Shown piece after piece: positions 22,801 to 32,844 of a stretch of DNA of 64,000 nt. Made by a program: the position numbers and the translations under genes. This stretch comes from Trichoplusia ni (lineage: Eukaryota > Arthropoda > Insecta > Lepidoptera > Noctuidae): NCBI RefSeq assembly GCF_003590095.1, contig NC_039482.1, positions 9,317,657 through 9,381,656 on the forward strand. The letters run 5' to 3'. The notes under the pieces were generated by a model that saw only the letters and a program-made list of their open reading frames with translations, was not told the DNA's origin and made no database searches. Each line of letters begins with the position of its first letter. Position 1 is the first letter of the stretch.

Positions 22801-24316
22801 GGAATCAAAGTCTCTTCACGATGTTTTTCGTTATAATTGAGAAAGTATTTATAACTTTTTAAAGTCATATTAGTGGTACTCTGCTCGTGTTTGGATCGAA
22901 CCTGCACCTCATGCATAAAACCGCAAAGCCATCACGACATTCCAAATAGTGCATACATTAACATTATTATTGCCCTCAATCCAACAGTAAATGTATGAAC
23001 AATACAGATATTATCTTAATGTCTTAACGCTTTACGATGCACACATTTACTTAACTGCGGTTAGGTAGCTATAAAACTTCATTTTAATTAATCTTTACCT
23101 AAGCCGTGCAGTGCAGTCATCATCGCTATTAATATCCAAAGGTAATACGAAAACCTAAGCCTTAAAACCTGTCATTCTGCCAACCCGGTTTACTTCAAAC
23201 CTGTACCAAATTATGAATGTTCATAACCAGCGTCACCTATGACCTAAACGCGATGCAGTAGTAGGCAAATAATGTTACTGGCGACGGTCGTGAAATCATT
23301 CAAATAATTAAGAATGCTTGTCCTGAGTCTGGGTGTCCTTGTGCATGTGACTAGAATGTTTGTGAAACTCCCCACAATACAAGGATTTAATTCGTTAGTG
23401 AAAAAAAAAAACGACTCTCGCGTTTTTTTTAAAGCACTGCTGTTTAAAATGGCCGGCCATTCTGACGGTGGCATGGCGTTGCAACAATGTTATTGTTTTA
23501 CGGAACTAGTTTGGTAGTTGGATCGTAACGTAATTAAGTGTTAAAAAAAATTGACAGAATAATATAGCGTAACACAAAATGACAACGGGTTAAAAAAAGA
23601 AACAGTTGCACTCCATTCTCAGTGTACCTACAGTACGAATGTTTATATTCGTATTTTTAACAAATTTCACGTTTTCATCAAACAATAGCTTTTATTAAAC
23701 GATCAAATCAAATATCAAACAAATTTGTTAACATTTTATTAGATTCGGGTTTCTCCTTTCGGAGCGCTTACCCCGAATAATTCAGATGGCACATTTTTGG
23801 CATTGACTCTAGCACCTATCAACACAAAAAAAGAAGACGATGGAGTCGAGAATGCTTGAAATTAAGAGATAAATATTATACTAATATACCACGATAAACA
23901 GATTTGAAATGAAAGTATGTACAAAAGCGGACTTAATGCCTGAAGCATGCTTTACAAGTCAATCATAAGGTGAAGCATACACAACAAGAATTACATTGGT
24001 GGGAAAGAAAACTAATTCTTCATGTCACTTCATGTCTTTTAACCGTGATTCCTGACCAAAGAGATACCAACCTTTGTTTTCTAAAGCATGATGAGTTTTG
24101 ATAAAATCCCCACGTCTTGAATAAACAATATTAATGAAAATGGATTATATTCTTCGTAAAATAAAGTTAAAGGTACTTTAAGCTTTTAGACACAACTCAG
24201 CTGTTTTTTGAGAATACCACTGTCAAAAATGTAGTTTATCACTAAATTTTTATGAATTATAAAAATATATAATAATATGCAACTTACCTGAACACGACCA
24301 AGCCGGCTAAATACAT

Positions 24317-26174
24317 CTTTCTGACTGAATTGGTATAGAACGTTTTAATCTTACTAAGGTACCTACTTAATCTTTCAACTATTTGTTTTAAATAAACTTT
24401 CATACCACAATGAAAGATAACTGTTGAAAAAAATGCCTTAAGAGCAAAGAAATAAAAGCTATTTTTATGTAAAGCTAGAGGTTACTGGACAACTCTAATA
24501 ACTACCACTTAAATGTACGGTATATAAGTAGATATCTAGTTAGAAAATGCTTAAATGACTCCAATGATTAGCAAGTACCTATGCCTATGCTACCTACTTA
24601 ATAGTTACCTACTTTTAATGCCTTTACCAACTTAAGACATTTCAACTATAATTAAGTTTATAAGTGCTCTGTAAGGAGGGTCCGCCCTTCATAACAGTCG
24701 TCATAATTTTATTTTGCGTAACAACGGATAACCACGTTTGAACGTCTTTTCGCAGAAAATCGTTTGGCATACACACATTTACCATACACCGAAACTCATA
24801 ATTTTGTAAGTCAGAATCACCTTTAAATTCAATAAGTATAACCATCATATCGTAGAAAGTTCACAACCAGAATCATCTTTTAGCATGCATTTCACATCCA
24901 TAATAAATTTAAACTTTTTTTATTCGCCACAGTACGGTGGAAATGTCAATTGCTATATTTTTTTACACGCTTTTTATTAGCTTCACCTGTATGTTTGTTT
25001 TTTATTGTACAATGGTCTAGCGATGGTGTCACCAATATAATTATTCAAGTATTGGTACCATCATCAGACAAACCAAGTAAGGTCTTTGGGTTCCTTATCT
25101 GAAGCTTATCGGGCAGTGTGTGGGGTGAGGCAGGGAGGATTGAGCTCTCCCACACTATTCAATATTTATGTAAAGGAGCTGGTCCGTGGGCTCAACAACA
25201 CCGGTGTTGGCTGTTCTATAGATGGTCAAATTATCTACGCCGACGACACGGTTTTGTTGAGACCATCAATCAGTGCTCCGCGGAAACTCCTTAAAGTCTG
25301 TGAGGTATGTGCAGCACAAGAGCATGGCTTGACGTATAACGCGAAAAAAAGCGAATTACTGGTGTTTGGGGCGAGGCGCGCGCGGTAGCGCGGCTTTATA
25401 TAAAGTCGCATAAATGTTAGGGTTAATTGCCTAACCAAATTCAAGATAATTTGAGTTTTTCTTTAGACCAATAAATTTTAACAATACTGATACTTTAAGG
25501 TATATAAAATTAATGAACAAGTACCTTAATTTCCTTACAATTTATTGATGTAAAACTGAAGATCATAGAATGAAATACAAAATAAATTTAACTAGTTTAA
25601 CAGATGTTTTAGTCCCTTTCTATACAGTGTTTTCTCTATATTACTATGATGAGCCTGAGATTTTAACTATCTAAACAACTTTAACGGATTGAAGGATGCC
25701 TTTATAAAAACATTAGGCTCCTGTCATTATATCCCCAGTTCTTTCAAAAATGACACAAAGAACAATTTTATTGAACATGCTCTGAATGTACTCAAAATGA
25801 CCCAGCAATTAATCAGCTGCATGCAGGGTTGCCAGGTGTCCAGATAAATCCAGACGTGGTTAAGCTTTTTGGTTGTATGTCTCGCCAAACTAAATGGTGT
25901 TTGGCTTGTCCTGATTTGCAGAAAATGATTCAAATAGCACAGGCAATCCAATATACACATATTTATGTTGTTCTCAAATAATAACATAAAATTAAACTGA
26001 AAAATGAGAATAAGTGTAAGATTCAAATAGATTTACTATTTTAAGGGGTACATCCATAGATAGATAATATACACATTGCCCTTATAACTAGAACCTTCCT
26101 TTTAGCATCACAGCACATAAGAGTTTGTCAGCCATTACTAACGCAGCCTTTACAATGATTGCTGGTAGCACATG
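24317..26174. other. Spacer between GH1 gene D and SOSS-B
   Basis: No host gene seen. It contains the reverse transcriptase scrap at 25080-25388. A - strand AATAAA (forward TTTATT at 25767-25772), about 400 bases past the SOSS-B stop, could be its polyadenylation signal. Confidence 0.55.
25080..25388 (+). mobile_element. Non-LTR reverse transcriptase fragment
   Basis: A 100-residue open frame contains two reverse transcriptase core blocks in the right order: GVRQGGLSSPTLFNIYVKEL and IIYADDTVLL, the latter with the catalytic YADD. It stops after about 40 further residues. No endonuclease or finger region is present, so this is a short dead copy. Confidence 0.8.
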
Positions 26175-26741
26175 CTACCTCCTGTTGTTTCCTCGCTGGT
26201 GTCCTCGGCCACGGACATACGTCTTGTGAGCATGCTTGCCACTGTGCTCTTGTGCTGGAGGTGCAAAGCGATCCTGCTTAGCAGCATGCTGCGGCGTCAC
26301 TGCCGGTGGAGTCTGCAGCGCTCGCAGTGGCGTGTGAGCGCCGTTGGAGCGATCAGCGGCAACCGCGGCTCCTCCCGTGGGAGCGGGCGGCGGTGTCGGC
26401 TGCGGCTCGCTCATATTCACTTGCTCGTTAAAGAGCATGCAAAACTCTCCTACTTTTTGAATATCCCCCGACTTTCCTGAGTATAGAGTAAGCGCGGCGC
26501 GCCACAGCGACGCGTACCCGCGCGTGAGGCGTACTATGTCTCCCGGCTGCAGCAGCGCTCCAGGCTCGTCCCACACCGACAGGTTGACCGACGCGGTGGC
26601 ATCGGCTACACGCAGGGTACGCACTTCACGTGCTTCTTTGGTCAACGTCGGTGGACCCACCTCCAAAACAATAAACTCAGCGTTGATGTTCTTCAAGCCA
26701 GGTTTTAAGTCTTTTATTTGTACATACTGTATGTTACTCAT
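26175..26741 (-). CDS. NABP2: SOSS complex subunit B / NABP single-stranded DNA-binding protein
   Basis: Single-exon gene, 188 residues, nuclear. The family (hSSB1/NABP2, SOSS-B) coats single-stranded DNA and works with INTS3 in double-strand break signalling. Residues 1-110 form a single OB fold with family hallmarks: IKDLKPGLKNINAEFIVLEV, EVRTLRVADATASVNLSVWD, PGDIVRLTRGYASLW, LTLYSGKSGDIQKVGEFCML. After FNEQVNMSEPQP follows a low-complexity Pro/Ala tail ending in a basic RGRGHQRGNNRR, as in relatives where the tail is disordered. The start is the first ATG of the ORF and fits the family N-terminus. It stands head-to-head with Rae1, 736 bases apart. The NABP1/NABP2 split is a vertebrate matter, so the symbol denotes family only. 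Confidence 0.92.
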   Translation of the reverse strand: MSNIQYVQIKDLKPGLKNINAEFIVLEVGPPTLTKEAREVRTLRVADATASVNLSVWDEPGALLQPGDIVRLTRGYASLWRAALTLYSGKSGDIQKVGEFCMLFNEQVNMSEPQPTPPPAPTGGAAVAADRSNGAHTPLRALQTPPAVTPQHAAKQDRFAPPAQEHSGKHAHKTYVRGRGHQRGNNRR

Positions 26742-27477
26742 TTTACTAAACTTGATAAATGACGTATTTCTTAAATGTACTTAACTCTCTTTAAACACAA
26801 ATATCTATCGAATCATCACTTGTCTTACAAAAATGTAACCTACGATTATGAATTCAACAGAAATCAATATACATGGTAGATATGAAACTATCAGAAACTA
26901 TTTAAATGATTATTGACAGTAATCATAGCATGATAATCGTAATGGATTTGATATAAACAATTAAATTATAGTCTTAAAAAATGTTTTCGTGTTTCTCTTG
27001 ACAAATAGTTTGTTAGTGGTTGTCAGTTGATTGTCAGAATTTACGTTTTGAATTTTCGACAAAAACTCAGGCCAGTAGATATTATGCTTAAACTTCGATT
27101 TAAATTAACATTTCTAATATTATATGATTAATTGGGTGATTTTGGGTGATTATGTTGAGTGAGCCTGGAGCCGGTAGATTTTATTTTATATTTTTTTACA
27201 CTTACGGTTATAGTTTAAAGAATGGCAGCACCAGACGTAAACATAACCTCTGTGAAGTAAAATTCAAAAACAAACTTATTCCGTGCTGAGTAGAGTGAGT
27301 AGGTATCTAAGCTTACTTGCCCTAAATTGGTTAGCGATTTATAAGTACTGTGATATATTTACTGAAGATCAAATAGGAATCAAGTTTAAGTTTACCGCGT
27401 TTTGAACAAAATAAGTTTAACAATATTGTGGTGTTAAATTAGCTATAAGGACATCAGTGAAGCAAGATTAAGTCAAG
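26742..27477. promoter_or_regulatory. Shared divergent promoter region of SOSS-B and Rae1
   Basis: The 736 bases between two divergent start codons, AT-rich and without ORFs or recognised repeats. It must contain the promoters and 5' UTRs of both housekeeping genes. No TATA box is assigned. Position-based inference. Confidence 0.5.
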
Positions 27478-30372
27478 ATGTTTAACCAACTTGCGGGAGC
27501 CCAGGGCAACCCTAACAAGGACCTGGAGGTGACTTCGCCGCCGGACGACACAGTGTCGGCACTGGAGTTCTCGCCGCCTTCCCTACCACAGACGTTTCTC
27601 GTCTCCGGCAGCTGGGACTGTCGGGTAAGACTGTTTGCCGACTAGCTTATCAGCTATTTGTATTTTATGCGATTCATTTATTATTTAAAAACTTATTTGA
27701 TAATGTGCCAAGGAGTGCCCCTTCCTCATAATAGTCATAATCCTCATTTATCTATTTATGGACCAGCAGACTCAGTTCAGAATACTAAATTGTGAATATA
27801 AAATATCTGGTGCCTATACTAGTGGGTATGTGCTATGTGGTACTAGACTAATAATAAAAAACTCTTGTGAAATTGTATGCAAAAACAGATTTTAACAAAT
27901 AAATGCAAAAGTAACATTATCATTTGAATCATGGTGTTTGGTCATAATTATTGTTTTCTTAAAAAAAAATTGAATCTAGTTCTATTTTTAACAAGATTGT
28001 TTAAGATAATTAAACAATCCTGTACCTACCTAACTAAATGGACTATAAACATGTTAAAAAACTAGCTTAACTAACTATTTTAAGAAGAGTAGTCAAAAAA
28101 GCAATGAATATTGCACCACATGTACTGTAAATGTGCAAGAGTGTGACTAAATCACTTTCACAGCACAACAACCCAGCACATTCCAATCATATTAATAATC
28201 CTATTATCATTGTTACTATGTACTCTGCCTTCATGAGAAATTTTTTAGGAAGGTACTATGACAATTCTTATTAAAAAAAGTGTATAGATAACATTGCTTT
28301 AAAAGGAGTTTGGTTATTAATGATTAATTGTTGTCTATTGTTCAATGTCACAGGTGAGATGCTGGGAAGTGGAGGCCTCGGGCAAAACGGTGCCCAAGGC
28401 TGTGCAGACTATGGATGGGCCTATCCTAGATGTTGCATGGCATGATGTTAGTATTTGATCCACACATATTATGTGTATTTTTTTCAATCTCACTCTAAGT
28501 AAACCCTTCAACTACTAGACAACTAATTATCTTACTAAGTTATTTCAAAATACTGATCTTTTAGATTAATTATACCTAAAGTATAACCATAGGCACAGAA
28601 CAAATGATTGAGCTCATCACACAAATATTTGTTCTGAGTCAGAATCAGACCCTTAACCTTTGGTATAGAAATAAATAGTCCAGGCCATTGACCACTCCAC
28701 TAGCCTAGAATACCAATGTTTTAAGCTAAAATCTTACTTTATCTCCTTGCATTCAGGATGGCACGAAAATTTTCATGGCTTCAACAGACAAGAGTGTAAA
28801 ATGCTGGGATCTGGCATCAAATCAGTCAATACAAGTAGCAGCACATGAGGCCCCAGTGAAAACGTGTCATTGGATCAAAGCACCCAACTATACCTGCCTC
28901 ATGACAGCCTCATGGGACAAGACTCTTAAGGTACATCTTTTATTTCATAATCATTAGTGATGTTTTTATCTTTGATACTTAAAAGCTATTAAAAATATCA
29001 CTTGTGAAATATCTACAGATGATGTATTTTTGTTTTCTGCTATTGTGATTAAAAAGATTGAGCAACTTTGCTACAGTCATTGACTTCGCTTCGATGGGTG
29101 ATTGTTTGCTTTTTTTTTAAGTGACTGTACTGGAGTTTTATGAACTTATGCAACTGATATAACATGCCTGCTTACTCCTGGTTATATGATTACAGTTTTG
29201 GGACACCCGCAGCGCCGTACCTATTATGAATATGAACTTGTCGGAGCGCTGCTATTGTGCAGATGTGGTTTGTATTTATTTGTGATACTGAGTTGTGTTA
29301 CCTAGTGGTGTTATCAAGGAACAGCTTTCACGTGACTGGTGTTGCAGGACTACCCACTAGCTGTCGTGGGCACGGCGGACCGCGGCATCTGCTTGTACAC
29401 ACTAGAAGGCAAGCCAGCTGAGTTCAAGCGAGTCGAGTCGCCGCTCAAGCACCAGCTGCGCTGCATCGCCATCTTTCGTGACAAGAAATCCAAGCAGCCA
29501 ACAGGATTCGCACTGGGCAGTGTTGAGGGCCGAGTGGCTATACAGTACGTCAACCCCGCCAATCCCAAGGACAATTTCACCTTCAAGTGTCACCGGCCTC
29601 CTGCTACAACCGGTGGTTATCAGGTGATTACATTCATTAATAAGTAGCAGCCATTTTTGTAGTAAAGAAGACTTAAGTCAATTTACGTCTTTTTCTTTGT
29701 GAAAGTGACTGTGACAAATCTAGTTTTATATACCTAGCTTACTAGTTGTTCTTGGTATCAAAGAATTGATGGTTGATATAAACAGATTTCTTCATAGTAT
29801 TATTGACAATAGTAACTGAATGATGTTATATTGCAGGATATCTACGCGGTGAACGACATCGCGTTCCACCCGGCGCACGGTACGCTGGCCACGGTGGGCT
29901 CGGACGGCTCCTTCTCGTTCTGGGACAAGGACGCGCGCACGCGGCTTAAGTCCTCCGAGATGCTGGACCAGCCGCTCACCAAATGCGCCTTCAACCACAA
30001 CGGACAGATATTCGCTTACGCTGTCGGCTACGACTGGTCTAAGGTGATCCCTTCACTTACGGATGCTCAAATTAACTTATTAGGATATTGAGATTTAACA
30101 TATTGTTGCTCAAAGAATTAGTATTGTCATTCAATGTGGCATTATAGTCAGCCTTCTGGACACGTTTCCCCCCATTGGCAGGGATGAAGTTGTCTTTTAA
30201 AATGCTCTATAAATTATGTATATTTTTTATTTTGCATTCATATTAAGTTTAATATAGTTTTAAATATCTTGTGTGTTGTACATCGCAGGGCCACGAGCAC
30301 TTTAACCCGGCCAAGAAGAACTTTATCTACCTACGCGCGTGCTACGACGACCTGAAGCCGCGTACCACGTGA
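27478..30372 (+). CDS. Rae1: Rae1, mRNA export factor (WD40 repeat protein)
   Basis: Seven exons, predicted 350 residues: 27478-27624, 28354-28446, 28757-28930, 29196-29267, 29348-29623, 29837-30043, 30289-30372. Rae1/Gle2 is a seven-bladed WD40 propeller that binds the GLEBS motif of Nup98 at the nuclear pore, aids mRNA export and acts in spindle assembly. Visible: N-terminus NPNKDLEVTSPPDDTVSALE, blades with SGSWDCRVRCWEV, MASTDKSVKCWDL, TASWDKTLKFWDTR, VVGTADRGICLYTL, ATVGSDGSFSFWDKD, and the C-terminal YDWSKGHEHFNP and LKPRTT ending typical of the family. All splice phases close in frame. A likely AATAAA signal is at 30534-30539, giving a short 3' UTR. It is tail-to-tail with NDUFB3. Confidence 0.95.
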
Positions 30373-30767
30373 GCGCAAAACCGAAAATTTTTGTATCCAG
30401 ATGTTAAACCATTGTCATTCCTAGGTCTAAAGTCGAGTCATTTGTTTCTTTTATTAAATTTACACTTACAATTATGATAATTGCAGTGTACATTAATATT
30501 TTGGTTTTATTTACTAGATACATCGAAAATTCAAATAAAAATTATGTATTAAAGGTTGACATAATGTTTAATTCATAATTATGTATATAATGTTCAGAGA
30601 CATCTAAAAGACCCAAAAACTTATATGCTCAACCAAGATTCACACAGTAAAGGAAGGAATATTTTTTGGATAATTTAATCAGATACACAATATAAAATAA
30701 AGCAACAATACATTTAATATATTAGATTACTGGACTACATGATCAATAGCACTAATGAGCTTGCACA
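30373..30767. other. Convergent 3' region of Rae1 and NDUFB3
   Basis: 395 AT-rich bases containing the Rae1 AATAAA (30534-30539) and a possible - strand ATTAAA for NDUFB3 (forward TTTAAT at 30713-30718). The two transcripts may overlap slightly at their 3' ends. Nothing else seen. Confidence 0.5.
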
Positions 30768-31724
30768 TCAATGTTCTTCAGTATGCTTAGGAGTGAGTAG
30801 CTTCTCCAAGCCCACAGTGATGATGGCTAGGCCCAAGCCTAACGGGAAACCTCGGAAAATAGCCTTGCCAGCACGAGCCCATTTTGTGCCAAACCCTGGG
30901 TGATACCTCCAGGCTTCGTTTCTGTAATCAGTATCAATGTTATAGTGCATTTATTTAACTACTAATAAAAATGATAGTATTTGATGACAAAAGATTGCAT
31001 GTATTAAATAGTAATTCAGAAGATTCCATTAGTTTTTACTGCATGGCCAACTGTGTTGTAGACTTACTAGATGCCAAAATAAAGCTGATTTCCTTGTTCA
31101 TCAAAATTCATATTTACACAAAGTATTCGAAGGAACAAAGAACTTTGCCCTTGTCTTAATTAATTTAAATTGTTGCCGCAAGAACACTATGTGCTTATTT
31201 CAAGTTCAGGGTATGTAAAATATCTATCAATTTTCTATTTAATGATCGTCTCATGGCTAAATCACCTGGATTTCTACAATATATGTTATATTATTATAAC
31301 ATATATAACACAATACTTGTGTGTGTACATAAATTATTAAATAAATAAATATTACTTATATTACTACAAATATTTGAGCAATCTTAATGAAGAAATGAAA
31401 ATGACTAACACAATTTTTTTGTACTATGTTTAAAATATCTCATGTATCTGCTTGTTTCTAATTATTCTTAGGTAGTCTAGGTGAGTAGGCATAAATTGTA
31501 AAGGCATTTTGCTAACATTTGGTATATGTAGTAAATTCAATGCATAAATCAGATAAGAATCTTAGTCTTAAAGTGACATAAATAGGCCATCACCTGATCC
31601 ACGGGTCACGAAGGCCTTTCTTCTCGAGAGCCTTTTCAAGTTCTTCTAGTTGGGGAATGCCCTTGATTGTAAACTGTTTATAGTTAGGGACTTTGTAGGG
31701 AGGTGCATGGCCGTGTCCTCCCAT
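30768..31724 (-). CDS. NDUFB3: NADH dehydrogenase (ubiquinone) 1 beta subcomplex subunit 3 (B12)
   Basis: Two exons, 31724-31594 and 30921-30768, predicted 94 residues. A nuclear-encoded accessory subunit of mitochondrial complex I, in the membrane arm. Exon 1 gives MGGHGHAPPYKVPNYKQFTI, then a helix ending KALEKKGLRDPWIR. The junction (AG + A) restores Arg of the family signature GLRDPWxRNEAWRY. Exon 2 gives a hydrophobic segment around GFPLGLGLAIITVGLEKLL, the single membrane span, and a short charged tail KHTEEH. Length fits the family (about 90-100). The exon 2 frame also continues upstream into the intron, but that alternative start lacks the conserved N-terminus. Confidence 0.93.
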
Positions 31725-32741
31725 CTATAACAAACACTTAAACAATCAGCAACGAACGTAGAACTAATAACAAAAACCTCCTAACCTATTATTTATTACA
31801 TAATTTTCTCGAATTAGATGTAAACAAATTATTTAAAATCATGAACTTGTTACAGAAATCTAAAATATATTTGATAAAGATTTCGCTCAGAAGGTATTTG
31901 ATACAAATAAAAAACTTTAATTATACCTTTGTAAAGTTGTACTATTTCGACAATTTTAATATTATTTGACCGAATTTGACGGTTTCCGATATAATGACAG
32001 TGACAGATCACAGAACAACTTAGTTTGAATTGAGTGTAGATAAAATAAAACTAATGGCTTTGAGTTTTCGGACTCAAAAAAAGATTAATTAGTAAATAAG
32101 TGTAAAACGAATACAAAATCTCAATTCTTTTTGAAGTTTGTAAATAGCAGAAGCAATAGCTAAGAAATCATAAAAAGTACCTATCGAAAGGATTTGAAAA
32201 ATCGAGCTATTTAGTCAGGCAGGGAAAATGTACAATGTTAAGTGTTAATGCTCAAAACAAGATAACTCTCTACTGCTCATATATTTTTTTCAGTAGTAAA
32301 TTATTGTTATAATAACCCAATTTTCTAATTAAAAAATAATTTGGTAAGTTTTAAAATATGCTCTGGTAACATTTATACCATAGAATATAAAATTATTAAT
32401 GTTTTGTTGCGGCGCGACTCTGTTTAGCGCTAGATGTTTTGCCTGTACCGCTTCGATATTCGTTAATAAATAAAACATTTAATTACAGTGTTAACAAGTA
32501 TGCTGTGAAATATTGTGTGTAGCGACAATTCAAACATTCAATACATATTATTAGTTAAATGGTGGTATAAAGTTTCAGTCATTGAAATGTAAATGAGTGT
32601 ATAGCGTCGAAAGTAAACAGAAATAGATTCAATACGAAACCCAAAATCGGAAGGCGCAACATTTGGCAGCCTTTACCGAGTGCTGTGGTTAGTGGCAATA
32701 GCCGCTGAGATGTGCATGTGATCGTGCGGAAAGACAAAGGA
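31725..32741. promoter_or_regulatory. Divergent interval between NDUFB3 and LRP1
   Basis: About 1 kb between divergent start codons, AT-rich apart from the LRP1 5' leader. No ORF or repeat recognised. Promoters of both genes are expected here; no motif assigned. Confidence 0.45.
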
Positions 32742-32844
32742 ATGACCGGGACCGGCGGGCCGGCGGCGGCGCGCGTAGCTGCGCTGCTGCTGGCGCTGCT
32801 CGGCACAACGGTAGCGCTCGCTGCAGGCGAAGAATCCGCCACAG
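32742..32844 (+). CDS. LRP1: LRP1 exon 1: signal peptide
   Basis: A 103-nt exon starting with MTGTGGPAAARVAALLLALL and ending at a GTAAGC donor in phase 1, matching the phase-1 start of exon 2 at 36210. The hydrophobic leader and preceding in-frame context choose this start. Confidence 0.85.

Larger units (their letters stand above)
21112..24287. other. Gene D interval lacking exon 2, rich in TE scraps
   Basis: About 3.2 kb of AT-rich sequence without a convincing GH1 exon. It contains the retroelement zinc-knuckle fragment (about 22255-22490), a repeat near 22700-22800 and a tRNA-type B box (reverse of GGATCGAACCTGCACC) near 22890-22940, typical of a SINE on the - strand. Confidence 0.6.
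17573..24316 (-). pseudogene. GH1 beta-glucosidase-like gene D, N-terminal exon not found
   Basis: Tandem relative of gene C on the - strand. Exons found: 24316-24288 (leader MYLAGLVVF, GTAAGT donor; a candidate), 21111-20964, 20647-20481, 20193-19936, 19765-19677, 19538-19391, 19182-19022, 18725-18576, 18192-18104, 17705-17573. Exon lengths equal those of gene C except the last. Both catalytic glutamates (TINEP, IFITENG), ALNHYTTR and NFEWMTGYT are intact. The exon of about 110 nt carrying the FKFGAA..AYQVEGAW segment was not found on the - strand between 21112 and 24287. Splicing exon 1 straight to exon 3 gives AGA then TAA, an immediate stop. The C-terminus is extended by about eight residues relative to C before a TAG. 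Either a pseudogene or recent exon loss, an unrecognised diverged exon, or an assembly gap. The other exons show no stop or frameshift, so any loss would be recent. Confidence 0.7.
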
